Positions 1-8,039 of a stretch of 38,129 nucleotides of DNA are shown piece after piece (within the stretch, counting starts at the first letter, position 1; every line of letters starts with the position of its first letter). A model generated the notes under the pieces. It was not told where the DNA came from and searched no databases. It saw nothing but the letters and a program-made list of their open reading frames with translations. The position numbers and the translations under genes were made by a program. Source of the DNA: an uncultured bacterium (GTDB lineage: Bacteria > Myxococcota_A > Polyangia > Polyangiales > Houyiibacteriaceae); assembly GCA_938024995.1 (NCBI GenBank), contig CALJDU010000097.1, forward strand, positions 1 through 38,129. The letters are read 5' to 3'.

Positions 1-611
1 ATCGCGACCGAGAGCGAGCTCGGGTTGGACGGGAGCGCGTGCGCGATGTCGCCTCGCACGAGGAAGGGCTGCGCGGCCAACACCAAGCTCGTCTCGTAGC
101 TCCCGGCGTGACACGCGCCGCTCTTGAACTCCTCGCCCAACGTCAGCGCATGCGGCTTTCGGGTGACGTCGGGAAACGCGACCTTCGCGCCTTCCTCGCG
201 CGCGTCCTTCATCGCGCCGTAGAGCGCGCGGATGTTGTCGGGCTCCAGGTGCGCGTTGCAGATCACGACGCCGACGAAACCCGCCTTCACCGCGGCGAGG
301 ATCACTTCACGGACCAGCGCGCGCTGGGTCTCCACGCTGATCGAGAGCGTTCCCGAGAAGCCCGCCGCGAATTCGGTCACGGCGTACGCCACGGGGGGCA
401 ACACCAGCGCCGGCGTGCCCTCGTCGCAGAGCGCCTTGGCGGCCCGCTCGGCTCCAGCTCCCGAGATGATGACGTCGGTCGCCAGCGGGAGGTGGGGTCC
501 GTGCGCTTCGGTGGCGCCGGTGGGTAAGAGCGCCACCGCGCGTCCGGTCGCCAAAATCTCCGACGCCTCTTCGTACGTCAGGTCCGCGAGGTGAACCGAT
601 CGACCGGTCAC
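1..611 (-). CDS. creatininase family protein (3' end outside window)
   Basis: Read directly from the minus strand, this frame is open from a GTG at 611 to the window edge (203 residues). It shows creatininase-family (PF02633) signatures: 'TGATEAHGPHLPLATD' (about residues 31-46, with E35, H37 and D46 as likely metal ligands), a 'NAHLEPDN' stretch mid-protein, and 'CHAGSYETS' near residue 170. Family members are metal-dependent amidohydrolases acting on creatinine or other cyclic amides, and some mature cofactor peptides (MftE); the substrate cannot be told here. The GTG start overlaps the TGA of the upstream ligase gene by four bases (GTGA), so translation is probably coupled. The frame continues past the window start, so the last part of the fold is not seen. 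The family call is firm, the substrate unknown. Confidence 0.88.
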   Translation of the reverse strand, partial: MTGRSVHLADLTYEEASEILATGRAVALLPTGATEAHGPHLPLATDVIISGAGAERAAKALCDEGTPALVLPPVAYAVTEFAAGFSGTLSISVETQRALVREVILAAVKAGFVGVVICNAHLEPDNIRALYGAMKDAREEGAKVAFPDVTRKPHALTLGEEFKSGACHAGSYETSLVLAAQPFLVRGDIAHALPSNPSSLSVA

Positions 612-2158
612 GAGAGCGCCCTCCGGATGATCTTGCCGCGGTCGTTTCGGGGGAGCGCGGGTAGGTACTCGTACACTCGCGGAAACTTATAGGGCGCGAG
701 GTGCTCCTTCGCCCACTTGGTCAGCGCCGCGGAGAGCTCTTCGCTCGCTTCCTGCCCTTCCCGCACCACGACGACCGCTTTCGGTACCGTGAGACCGCCG
801 CCATCGTCGATCCCGACCACCGCGCACTCTTTCACGCTCGGGTGCGTCGCGAGGCAGTTCTCGATCTCGAGCGGGCTCACGAACATCCCGCGGACCTTGA
901 GCATGTCGTCGGCGCGGCCGGCGTAGAAGAAGTAACCATCGCCGTCGCGCCGGAAGAGGTCCGCGCTCACGCACCAGTCCGCCTTGAAGGTCGCGCGGCT
1001 CTTGTCCTGGTCGCCCCAGTAGCAGAGCGCCGCGCTGTCGCCGCGAACCCAGAGCCGCCCGATCTCGCCGTCACCGACCTCGCCCCCGTGGGCACCGACG
1101 ATCTTCGCTTCGTACCCCTCCACGATGCGCCCTAGCGAGCCCAGCTTCACGTCGCCCAAGCGGTTGGTGATGTAGATGTGGAACATCTCGGCGGAGCCGA
1201 TCCCGTCGAGGATCTCGGCGTTGGGCCAGCGCGCTTTCCAACGCGTGTAGAGCTCAGCCGGGAGCGCTTCGCCCGCCGACAAGCAGATGCGTATCGACGA
1301 GAGGTCCGCTTCGCGTTCCGAGTCGACCATCTGGCGGATCATCGCGGGAACATTGGTCAGCACCGTGACCTTGTGCTGCTCGATGTGATCGAAGAGCCGG
1401 TCTGGCGTGGGCTTCTCCGGGAAGAGCACCGCCTTCGCCCCGACCGCGAACGGGAACATCAAATTCGTCCCGGTGCCGTAGCCGAAGAAGAGGCGCGACA
1501 CGCTCACGAACACGTCATCTTCGCGCACCCCCAGGACGCCCTTCGCGTAGCACTCGGTGTTGAACGCGAAGTGACGATGCAGGTGGACCGCGCCCTTGGG
1601 CTTGCCGGTCGTACCGCTCGTGAAGAGCCAACCGGCGAGGTCGTCTTTGCTCGTGTCCGCGTTCTCAAACGTGGGCGGCTGCGCGTCCCGGGTCGTTTCC
1701 CATCGCGTGAACCCGGCCTCGTTCGCGGTCGCCTCGTCCGCGCCAACCACAAACCGAGCGCGGCACCGCGGGTGCTTGTCGATCGCGGGCGCGAGCCGGT
1801 CGAGGGTGTCCGCTTGAGCGATCACCGCGCGCGCGCGCGTGTAGCGAAGGAGGTACTCCATATCGTCTTGGGTGACGCGCGGGTTGGCCATACAGAAGAC
1901 CGCGCCGACCTTGAGGATGCCGAACCACGACTCGACGAACGCGATGTCGTCAGGGAGCAGCATCAGGACCCGGTCTTCGAGATCGATCCCGGCTTCGCGA
2001 AGCACGCCGGCCGCCTGATTCGCGCGGCCCTGCACCTCGGCGTAGCTGTACTCGGCGCCGGCCGCCGCGACGGCCACGCGCCCTCCGCGGCCCTCCCGGA
2101 TGCGCTCGTCGAGGTAGTAGTCGGCCAGGTTGAAGCGATCGGGGAACTCGGGGTCCAT
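608..2158 (-). CDS. benzoate-CoA ligase-like acyl-CoA synthetase
   Basis: A 516-residue member of the ANL adenylate-forming superfamily, which activates a carboxylic acid with ATP and transfers it to CoA in the cytoplasm. The P-loop 'TSGTTGKPKGAVHLH' lies around residues 180-195. 'GSAEMFHIY' matches the aryl-binding A5 region of the benzoate-CoA ligase family (BadA/BclA), 'YAGRADDMLKVRG' is the hinge motif, and the catalytic lysine sits in 'PRNDRGKIIRR' near the C terminus. Length is normal for benzoate-CoA ligases (about 500-530). LysR lies 39 bp upstream on the same strand and a creatininase-like gene overlaps downstream, so the three may form one aromatic-acid or amide catabolic unit. The hexamer TATCGT stands 7 nt before the ATG and there is no Shine-Dalgarno. 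Substrate could be benzoate, a substituted benzoate or another aryl acid. Confidence 0.87.
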   Translation of the reverse strand: MDPEFPDRFNLADYYLDERIREGRGGRVAVAAAGAEYSYAEVQGRANQAAGVLREAGIDLEDRVLMLLPDDIAFVESWFGILKVGAVFCMANPRVTQDDMEYLLRYTRARAVIAQADTLDRLAPAIDKHPRCRARFVVGADEATANEAGFTRWETTRDAQPPTFENADTSKDDLAGWLFTSGTTGKPKGAVHLHRHFAFNTECYAKGVLGVREDDVFVSVSRLFFGYGTGTNLMFPFAVGAKAVLFPEKPTPDRLFDHIEQHKVTVLTNVPAMIRQMVDSEREADLSSIRICLSAGEALPAELYTRWKARWPNAEILDGIGSAEMFHIYITNRLGDVKLGSLGRIVEGYEAKIVGAHGGEVGDGEIGRLWVRGDSAALCYWGDQDKSRATFKADWCVSADLFRRDGDGYFFYAGRADDMLKVRGMFVSPLEIENCLATHPSVKECAVVGIDDGGGLTVPKAVVVVREGQEASEELSAALTKWAKEHLAPYKFPRVYEYLPALPRNDRGKIIRRALS

Positions 2159-2165
2159 CGTCGCT

Positions 2166-2171
2166 ACGATA
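2166..2171 (-). promoter_or_regulatory. candidate -10 element for the ligase gene (leaderless layout)
   Basis: Minus-strand TATCGT separated by 7 nt from the ligase ATG at 2158. A weak -35 match, TTCGCA, lies 17 nt further upstream. With the start codon this close, the transcript would begin at or near the ATG. This is inferred from spacing only. Confidence 0.4.
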
Positions 2172-2197
2172 CGATCCGGAGCGAACGCTGCGAAGGG

Positions 2198-3175
2198 CTA
2201 CGTGATCACCAGCGGCGCCACCTCTTCGATGAACTCGCGAAAAAAGCGGTGCGCGGGGTCGTCGGCGAAACGCTCATGCCAGACCAACGCGACGCTGTGC
2301 GGCTTCAGCGGAAGCGGGCACTTCACCTCGCGCACACGGCCGTCCACCAGGTGACGAAACGCGGTCGGCGCGGTCAGCACGAGATCCGTACGCGACACGA
2401 TCTGTGGGGCCACCCCGAAGGTCGGGACCCGAAGCGCCACCCGACGCGTCTTGCCACGTGACGCCAACGCGAGGTCGACGATCCCAGGCCCTTCCGCGCG
2501 AGGTGAGACCAGCATGTGCGAGAGCTTGGCGTACGCCGCGAGCGTCAGTCGACGCTTGGCGAGCGCCGGGTGACCCGCGCGAAGGAAACAAGAGAAGCCG
2601 TCCTGAAAAAGCACCCGTTGGCGGAGCCCGGTATCGGCCATGCTCGGGAACGCCGGGCTGCTGGAGCGGGGAACCATGGCGACGTCGATCTCGCCCGTCT
2701 CGAGCGCTTGCTGGACGTTCGACATCCGGCACGACGCGACGGCGAGATCCATCGACGGGGCGCGCTGCTCGAGCGCGATCATCAGCGGCGGGACGATGAG
2801 CGCGTCCACCAGATCCGTCGGCGACCCGATTCGAAAACGACGGCGAGCGGTCGCGGGGTCGAACTCCGCGGGCTCCGCGACCAAACGGGCACACGCGATC
2901 ATCACCGCGCGAACCGGTCCAACCAACGACTCGGCGCGCGGCGTCAGGAGCATCCCTCCCTGCCCCCGCGTCAGGAGCGCGTCGTCGAAGAGCCCGCGCA
3001 GGCGGCGGAGCGTGTGGCTCATCGCGGACTGCGTCACGCCGGTTCGCTCGGCCGCGCGGGTCACGCTTCTCTCGCGCGCGAGCGCGTCGAACGCGACCAG
3101 CAGGTTGAGGTCGATCCCGGCAAGCGCGGCCGCCCCCTCGTCATGCATGCGATTCATGGTTACATGCAAACTCAT
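2198..3175 (-). CDS. LysR-family transcriptional regulator
   Basis: A LysR-type regulator of about 325 residues: N-terminal winged helix-turn-helix ('LNLLVAFDALARERSVTRAAERTG', followed by 'TQSAMSHTLRRLR'), then a type-2 periplasmic-binding-like effector domain to the C terminus. The frame extends to an ATG at 3187. I chose the ATG at 3175 because AAGGA precedes it at usable spacing; ATGs at 3157 and 3148 are also possible, since the HTH only begins about residue 24 of the longest form. It is co-directional with the ligase-creatininase genes downstream and divergent from the oxidoreductase at 3214, the classic position for a LysR protein controlling one or both neighbours. The effector is unknown, but an aromatic acid or its CoA ester is a reasonable guess from context. 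Confidence 0.93.
   Translation of the reverse strand: MSLHVTMNRMHDEGAAALAGIDLNLLVAFDALARERSVTRAAERTGVTQSAMSHTLRRLRGLFDDALLTRGQGGMLLTPRAESLVGPVRAVMIACARLVAEPAEFDPATARRRFRIGSPTDLVDALIVPPLMIALEQRAPSMDLAVASCRMSNVQQALETGEIDVAMVPRSSSPAFPSMADTGLRQRVLFQDGFSCFLRAGHPALAKRRLTLAAYAKLSHMLVSPRAEGPGIVDLALASRGKTRRVALRVPTFGVAPQIVSRTDLVLTAPTAFRHLVDGRVREVKCPLPLKPHSVALVWHERFADDPAHRFFREFIEEVAPLVIT
3144..3168. promoter_or_regulatory. inverted repeat TGCATG-N13-CATGCA, possible LysR operator
   Basis: Arms at 3144-3149 and 3163-3168 are perfect inverted copies. The element lies at the 5' end of the LysR gene, 45-70 bp upstream of the divergent oxidoreductase start. LysR proteins typically bind dyads of this size and autoregulate. 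It lacks a clear T-N11-A core, so the assignment is tentative. Confidence 0.25.
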
Positions 3176-3213
3176 CATTTCCTTCATGTCGAGCGCGCGC
3201 CCATATTCTCCTC

Positions 3214-3891
3214 ATGACGAAGACACATCACTCCGCCTCCAGCTCCACCACCCTCCCGCGCCTCATCGTGTTCGGGGCGACAAGAGGGACCGGGAGAGAG
3301 CTCGTTCAAGACGCCCTGACTCGAGGTCACCGCGTGACCGCGTTCGGTCGCTCGATCGAGCGCCTCAGCGACCTTGAACATCACCCCGGACTGACGCTCG
3401 TTCGAGGAGACGTGACCGACAAGGCCGCGGTCCGCGCCGCCATCAAGGGTCACGACGTGGTCCTCTCCGCGCTTGGCGCGTCCGCTTTCTCACGTGCGCA
3501 GCTGCGCGAGGTCGGCACCCAGAACATCGTCGACGCGATGGAGGCGAGCGGCGGGGGGCGCCTCATCAGCCTCTCCGTTCTCGGCGCCGGCGAGAGCTGG
3601 GATGAGCTCCCCTTCCACATCAAGCACATCGTCGTCCCGCTCTACCTCAAGCGCGCGTACGCGGACCACAACGCGCAAGAGGACGTCATTCGACGCAGCT
3701 CGCTCTCCTGGGTCATCGTTCGCCCGCCCTTCCTGACCAACGCCGACGCCACCGGGCGCTACCAACACGGCAAACTGAGCGAGCTCAGCTCACCGACCAT
3801 GAAGGTCTCCCGCGCAGACGTCGCTCACTTCATGCTTGAGCAAGCGCGCAGCGACCAGTACCTCGGCGGCGCGCCGGCGATCTCCTACTGA
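3214..3891 (+). CDS. NAD(P)-binding Rossmann-fold protein (NmrA/SDR-like)
   Basis: A 225-residue cytosolic protein of the atypical short-chain-dehydrogenase / NAD(P)H-binding family (PF13460). The dinucleotide-binding loop 'VFGATRGTGRELV' lies at about residues 15-27, 'LVRGDVTD' is the acidic adenine-contact region around residues 68-75, and 'VVLSALG' follows. The C terminus 'SRADVAHFMLEQ' is typical of YwnB-like or biliverdin-reductase-B-like members. These proteins reduce small carbonyl or flavin substrates or act as redox sensors; the real substrate is unknown. The gene is divergent from LysR by under 40 bp and may be regulated by it. No Shine-Dalgarno is visible; an AT-rich CATATTCT lies just before the ATG. 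Confidence 0.85.
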   Translation: MTKTHHSASSSTTLPRLIVFGATRGTGRELVQDALTRGHRVTAFGRSIERLSDLEHHPGLTLVRGDVTDKAAVRAAIKGHDVVLSALGASAFSRAQLREVGTQNIVDAMEASGGGRLISLSVLGAGESWDELPFHIKHIVVPLYLKRAYADHNAQEDVIRRSSLSWVIVRPPFLTNADATGRYQHGKLSELSSPTMKVSRADVAHFMLEQARSDQYLGGAPAISY

Positions 3892-3893
3892 GG

Positions 3894-4757
3894 TCAACGG
3901 GCACTGAGCATGACCAGCGCCTCATCGGCGAGCTCGACGATCGACTCCGGGGCGCGCTCGAAGACCACGGTCCCGTGTCCGCCAGGCGTAGAGTCGAGGA
4001 ACGTCCAGGTCTCGGGCGGGTCGACCTGGAGCGGCATCAGCCATCGCTGCGCGTCGAGCTCGAACCGCGTGTAGACGAAGGTCATCGGGATCGCGTCGAG
4101 CGTCGCGCGATGGTCATCCATCCGAACACGGACCTCGGTGTAGCTCCCGGCGGTCAGGAAGATCATTCCGTTCGGCGTCGGGTAGCGATCCGTCTTCGAG
4201 GCGTCGACCGCGTAGCTGAGCGCGGTCGCCGTTCCTGCGCTCGCGCCGATCATGACGAAGCGGGAGGCGTCGACACAAGGCTCGTCTCGGATCGCGTCGT
4301 AGGCCGCGCGCGCGTCGAGGACCCCGCCTTCACCGAAGTGCCCATCGTTCGGGTCGCCGCCCGACTCTCCCGCGCCGCGGCGGTCAATGTTCAAAACGCT
4401 GATCCCGCGCGCGCGGAGCGCCTCGATGAACGCGATCGGCCAGTCCGCGCGGTCGAACGGCGGCACCATGTGAAAGAGGATCGCGACGGGCCCGGGCTCA
4501 CTCGCGAGGTAGATATCGTAAACGAGCGCGACGCCATCGTCGGTCGTAACGGTCCGCCTCTGGGGCTTCGCGACGCAGGGGGATAAAGAGCCCGCCGTGT
4601 CTTCGAGCGACGCGTCGCGCGCGTCGACCGACGCGTCGGGCGCGTCGACCAACGCATCGCTCGATGCGTCCGGCAACGGTTCTGTAAAAGGCGCAGCGCT
4701 GTCCCCGCACGCAAGAAGCGTGACCAAGGCAAACGACACCCATCGAAGGTTCTCCAT
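3894..4757 (-). CDS. alpha/beta hydrolase lipoprotein
   Basis: A 287-residue secreted lipoprotein. The start at 4757 is chosen because GAGGAG lies 6-7 nt upstream and it gives a proper type II signal peptide with lipobox LLAC (C17). An Asp/Ala/Ser-rich linker (residues 30-52) follows, then an alpha/beta-hydrolase domain: nucleophile elbow 'GASAG' with Ser173, an oxyanion-type region 'FHMVPPFD' around 96-102, 'NIDRRGAGES' before the nucleophile, and a likely catalytic His261 in 'GGHGT'. The acid residue is not obvious. Family members are esterases, lipases or dienelactone-hydrolase-like enzymes; the substrate is unknown, and the protein is probably on the periplasmic or outer-surface side of a membrane. 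It converges with the oxidoreductase gene, leaving 2 bp between stops. Confidence 0.8.
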   Translation of the reverse strand: MENLRWVSFALVTLLACGDSAAPFTEPLPDASSDALVDAPDASVDARDASLEDTAGSLSPCVAKPQRRTVTTDDGVALVYDIYLASEPGPVAILFHMVPPFDRADWPIAFIEALRARGISVLNIDRRGAGESGGDPNDGHFGEGGVLDARAAYDAIRDEPCVDASRFVMIGASAGTATALSYAVDASKTDRYPTPNGMIFLTAGSYTEVRVRMDDHRATLDAIPMTFVYTRFELDAQRWLMPLQVDPPETWTFLDSTPGGHGTVVFERAPESIVELADEALVMLSAR

Positions 4758-4788
4758 GAACGCTCCTCGCTCGCAGCTGTTAGTGAAT

Positions 4789-4805
4789 GCACGTTCTTGA
4801 CGTGC
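4789..4805. promoter_or_regulatory. inverted repeat GCACGT-N5-ACGTGC upstream of the hydrolase lipoprotein
   Basis: A perfect 6-bp dyad with a 5-nt spacer, GCACGTTCTTGACGTGC, 31 nt upstream of the lipoprotein ATG. Size and position suit a repressor or activator operator. No family is assigned. Confidence 0.35.
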
Positions 4806-4842
4806 GTTCGCGGTGTGCAGACAGGTAGAGCAACGGACGTGC

Positions 4843-4870
4843 CACGCGGGAACATCCGCTTTCCCGCGTG
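4843..4870 (-). terminator. perfect 10-bp stem-loop downstream of purL
   Basis: CACGCGGGAA at 4843-4852 pairs perfectly with TTCCCGCGTG at 4861-4870 around an 8-nt loop. It lies about 60 nt past the purL stop and before the next minus-strand gene, so a transcript-end hairpin is plausible. There is no U-tract, so this is not a canonical intrinsic terminator; an operator or mRNA 3' stabiliser is an alternative. Confidence 0.4.
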
Positions 4871-4891
4871 CTCTCGTCCCGTCCGCGTGAC

Positions 4892-4907
4892 CACCGCGCA
4901 CGCGGTG
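4892..4907 (-). other. short GC-rich palindrome after purL
   Basis: CACCGCG-CA-CGCGGTG, a 7-bp inverted repeat starting 22 nt beyond the purL stop. Together with the larger stem-loop at 4843-4870 it makes the purL 3' flank strongly structured. Its function is unknown. Confidence 0.3.
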
Positions 4908-4928
4908 TGCTCGTTCTATCGCGACTCG

Positions 4929-7202
4929 TTATGAGTCCATGAACGCGAGCGCGGAGTCGTGCGCGATGCGGAGCTCTTCCACCGCGATGTCGAACACATC
5001 GTCGACCACAAAGCGGTCGCCGCGGGTCACTCCAATCGGCTCGTAGGGAACTCCGTGCTGCTCGCAGAGCTCAACGATGCTCTGGGTACATCGCTCTTCA
5101 TGCGAGAGGATCACGCGAGTGGGCTCCTCCCCGAACAGCCGCCCTGCCAGATCCCCGCGACCGGGAATCGTGATCGTCGCTCCGATGCCGCTCGGGAGCA
5201 TCGACTCGGCCATGGCGACCGCGAAGCCACCGGTAGAGATGTCGTGCGCGCTCGCCAGGAGTTCGCGCTGGCAAAGCGCGAGGAGGGCCACTTGGAGCGC
5301 CCGCTCGGCGTCGAGATCAATCCCGACCGGGTCACCGCCCACACGGCCAGTCCGACGAGTGAACCACTCCGACCCACCGAGACGACCCCGTCCAGGAGCA
5401 CCAAGGAGCGCGACGACGTGTCCTTCTGCTTTGAACCCCAGCGTCGTCACGTGGTCGCGGTGCTCAACCTGCCCCACGATCGCGACGGTCGGTGTGGGGA
5501 GGATCGCGCGTCCCCGGGTCTCGTTGTAGAGGCTCACGTTTCCAGACACGACCGGTACCGAGAGCGCGCGACAGGCCGCCGCCAACCCTTCGATCGCGGT
5601 CTTGATCTGCCACATCGTCGCGGGCACCTCGGGCGAACCAAAGTTCAGACAATCCGTCAGCCCGAGCGGTCTTCCGCCCGTGCACACGATGTTTCGCGCG
5701 CACTCCGCGACGGCCATCGCGGCGCCTTGGAACGGATCGAGCGAGACGTGGCGACCGTCGCAGTCGACCGCGAGCGCGAGCAGCTTCTCAGGCCCGCCTT
5801 GGTCACGATCACAGAGGACGCGGATCACCGCAGCGTCCGCGGCGCCCGGGCGAACCATCGTCCCGCCCTGCACGATGTGATCAAACTGCCGATAGACCCA
5901 CGCGCGACTGCCGATGTTCTCGCTGGCGAGCAAGCTGAGCAGTTCATCCTCATAGCTCCGAAGCGGTGGCGCGCTCGCGAGGTCGCTCGTGAAGGAATCG
6001 CGACGCGGCGGTTCGACGGATCGGTCGTACGTTGGCGCGTCGTCGGTGAGCAGAGCGATCGGGAGGTCCACGACGATGTCCGCCGCACGCGCGAGATCAA
6101 GATCCACGTCGGATCCGCGAAAGGGATCCAGAGAAGGCGTCGCGCGGCACACAAAGCGCCGCGTATCGGTCACCTCACCGATGACCGCGAAATCGAGCCC
6201 CCACTTCTCACACGCCGCGAGCACCTCGCCTTCACGGCCTGGCTTCGCGACCATCAGCATGCGCTCCTGCGACTCACTGAGGAGGAGCTCGTAGGGCGTC
6301 ATCGCGTTGGTGCGTCGAGGCACCGCGTCGAGCCAGAGCTCGACTCCCGTTTTCGCGCGCGCGCCCATCTCCACCGACGACGACGTCAGGCCCGCGGCGC
6401 CCATGTCTTGAACGCCCTCGAGGCTACCGTTCGAGAAGACCTCAAGGCAGCACTCCAGCAGCAGCTTCTCCATGAACGGGTCACCGACCTGAACCGTCGG
6501 GCGCTTCTGTTCCGCGTCGTCCGTGAACTCTGCGCTCGCCATCGTCGCGCCATGGATCCCGTCACGCCCGGTCTTCGCGCCGACGTAGAGGATGAGGTTC
6601 CCGACGCCGCTGGCGCGCCCGAAGAAGAGCTCGTCGGTCTTCGCGACACCGACGGCAAACGCGTTGACGAGGATGTTGCCGTTGTAGCTCGCGTCGAACT
6701 GAAGCTCTCCGCCCACGGTCGGGACGCCCATGCAGTTTCCGTAGGAGCTGATCCCTTCGACCACCCCGCGGACGAGGTGCTTGGTCCTCTCGTGATCACG
6801 CTCGCCGAAGCGGAGACTGTTGAGCGCCGCGACCGGCCGCGCGCCCATCGTGAACACGTCTCGGAGGATCCCCCCGACACCGGTCGCCGCGCCTTGCTTT
6901 GGCTCGATGAAGCTCGGGTGATTGTGGGACTCCATTTTGAAGACCGCGCAGTAACCGTCCCCCAGGTCCACCGCGCCCGCGTTCTCCCCAGGCCCTTGCA
7001 CGACCTTCGGTCCTGTCGTCGGCAGTTTCGCCAAGTGGACGCGAGATGATTTGTAAGAGCAATGCTCAGACCACATCACGCTGATGACGCCCAGCTCCGC
7101 GTACGTCGGCGCTCGCTCCAAAGACGCGAGCGCGTGCTCCCATTCATCGTCGGTGAGCCCATGCAAAAGCGCGAGCGCGAGGTTGATCTCCGGCTCGGTC
7201 AC
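4929..7202 (-). CDS. purL: phosphoribosylformylglycinamidine synthase subunit PurL
   Basis: The 757-residue small-type PurL, the ATP-dependent amidotransfer subunit that converts FGAR plus ammonia to FGAM in de novo purine synthesis. 'SEHCSYKSS' (residues 45-53, catalytic His47), 'GPGENAGAVDLG' and 'MESHNHPSFIEP' are hallmark motifs, and 'VQDMGAAGLTSSS' and a C-terminal 'SAHDISTGG' mark the two AIRS-like halves. Length fits the multi-subunit PurLQS type rather than the ~1300-residue single-chain enzyme. The GTG at 7202 is the likely start: it overlaps the purQ TGA by four bases (GTGA) and has GGAGGG about 6 nt upstream. An ATG at 7229 is in frame but lies within purQ. It forms an operon with purQ. 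Confidence 0.97.
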   Translation of the reverse strand: MTEPEINLALALLHGLTDDEWEHALASLERAPTYAELGVISVMWSEHCSYKSSRVHLAKLPTTGPKVVQGPGENAGAVDLGDGYCAVFKMESHNHPSFIEPKQGAATGVGGILRDVFTMGARPVAALNSLRFGERDHERTKHLVRGVVEGISSYGNCMGVPTVGGELQFDASYNGNILVNAFAVGVAKTDELFFGRASGVGNLILYVGAKTGRDGIHGATMASAEFTDDAEQKRPTVQVGDPFMEKLLLECCLEVFSNGSLEGVQDMGAAGLTSSSVEMGARAKTGVELWLDAVPRRTNAMTPYELLLSESQERMLMVAKPGREGEVLAACEKWGLDFAVIGEVTDTRRFVCRATPSLDPFRGSDVDLDLARAADIVVDLPIALLTDDAPTYDRSVEPPRRDSFTSDLASAPPLRSYEDELLSLLASENIGSRAWVYRQFDHIVQGGTMVRPGAADAAVIRVLCDRDQGGPEKLLALAVDCDGRHVSLDPFQGAAMAVAECARNIVCTGGRPLGLTDCLNFGSPEVPATMWQIKTAIEGLAAACRALSVPVVSGNVSLYNETRGRAILPTPTVAIVGQVEHRDHVTTLGFKAEGHVVALLGAPGRGRLGGSEWFTRRTGRVGGDPVGIDLDAERALQVALLALCQRELLASAHDISTGGFAVAMAESMLPSGIGATITIPGRGDLAGRLFGEEPTRVILSHEERCTQSIVELCEQHGVPYEPIGVTRGDRFVVDDVFDIAVEELRIAHDSALAFMDS

Positions 7203-7900
7203 GACGCGCCCTCCGAGGAAGCAGACCAAGCCGCCGCGAGCGCCGCGAACATCACGCGACCGTCTTCGTTCCCGACCAACGCTTCACTCGCGCGCTCGGG
7301 GTGAGGCATGAGGCCGAGCACGTTCTTCGCTTCGTTGTAGATCCCCGCGATGTTTGAGACCGAACCGTTGGGGTTGTCGACGTCACGTACGCCGCCTTGG
7401 GCGTCGCAATAGCGGAGGGCGATCTGCCCGCGATCTTCGAGCTCGGAGAGACCGCGCTCGTCGACGACGAAGCGACCATCCGCGTGCGCGATCGGGAGAC
7501 GCAGTACGGTCCCCGCCGAGGGAGTGAAGACGCCCGCCTGCTCGCATCGCACGAACACGTCTCGACACTCAAAGCGAAGGTGTCGGTTTCGCGTCAGCGC
7601 GCCGGGCAGCAAGCCCAGTTCCGTGAGGATCTGAAAGCCGTTGCAGATGCCCAGAACCGGACCGCCGCTCTGCGCGAATTCAATCAGCGCTGCGGTGATC
7701 GGGCTGACGCGCGCGATGGCCCCGGGGCGGAGGTAGTCGCCGTACGAAAAGCCGCCTGGCACCACCACCGCATCACATCCCGCGAGGCTCTGCTCCTTGT
7801 GGAAGACGTAGCGCGCGTCCCACCGGAGGACATCGCGGAGGACGTGGAGCGCGTCGTAGTCCGCGTTGCTCCCAGGGTACTGAATGACGCCAACCCGCAC
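7199..7900 (-). CDS. purQ: phosphoribosylformylglycinamidine synthase subunit PurQ
   Basis: A 233-residue class I glutamine amidotransferase that hydrolyses glutamine and channels ammonia to PurL. The N terminus 'RVGVIQYPGSNADYD' matches PurQ starts. Catalytic Cys86 lies in 'GICNGFQ', and His200/Glu202 lie in 'MPHPER'. Length is normal (about 220-235). The start codon is GTG at 7900, fixed by the conserved N terminus. No Shine-Dalgarno is present; instead TATACC stands 7 nt upstream with TTGATC 18 nt beyond it, so the message is probably leaderless. It overlaps purL by 4 bp. purS, the third subunit normally needed by this enzyme type, is not adjacent: the 151 bp upstream hold no suitable minus-strand gene. 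Confidence 0.96.
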   Translation of the reverse strand: MRVGVIQYPGSNADYDALHVLRDVLRWDARYVFHKEQSLAGCDAVVVPGGFSYGDYLRPGAIARVSPITAALIEFAQSGGPVLGICNGFQILTELGLLPGALTRNRHLRFECRDVFVRCEQAGVFTPSAGTVLRLPIAHADGRFVVDERGLSELEDRGQIALRYCDAQGGVRDVDNPNGSVSNIAGIYNEAKNVLGLMPHPERASEALVGNEDGRVMFAALAAAWSASSEGAS

Positions 7901-7907
7901 CCCAGGG

Positions 7908-7937
7908 GGTATACGGCAGGGCGCGACAGACGATCAA
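7908..7937 (-). promoter_or_regulatory. candidate promoter of purQL
   Basis: Minus-strand TTGATC (7932-7937), an 18-nt spacer, and TATACC (7908-7913), each matching the sigma-70 consensus at four of six positions. The -10 ends 7 nt before the GTG at 7900, putting the transcription start at or beside the start codon. No purine riboswitch or obvious PurR-type palindrome was seen in the 151-bp divergent region. Confidence 0.5.
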
Positions 7938-8039
7938 CGGTCCGGCCTCGACCGTCGCACAACCGACACCTACCCCACGGAGCGTGGCCCAGACCGGCAG
8001 CTCCGGCGTTGTTTTGACCCGAGCCCGTGCAGCGCTCAC

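Noticed and set aside
1178..2461. Plus-strand open frame of 427 codons
   Set aside because: It is antisense to the benzoate-CoA ligase and the LysR C terminus, both with clear motifs. High GC leaves long antisense frames open.
4959..7049. Plus-strand open frame of 696 codons
   Set aside because: Antisense to purL over its whole length; Arg/His/Glu-rich shadow composition.
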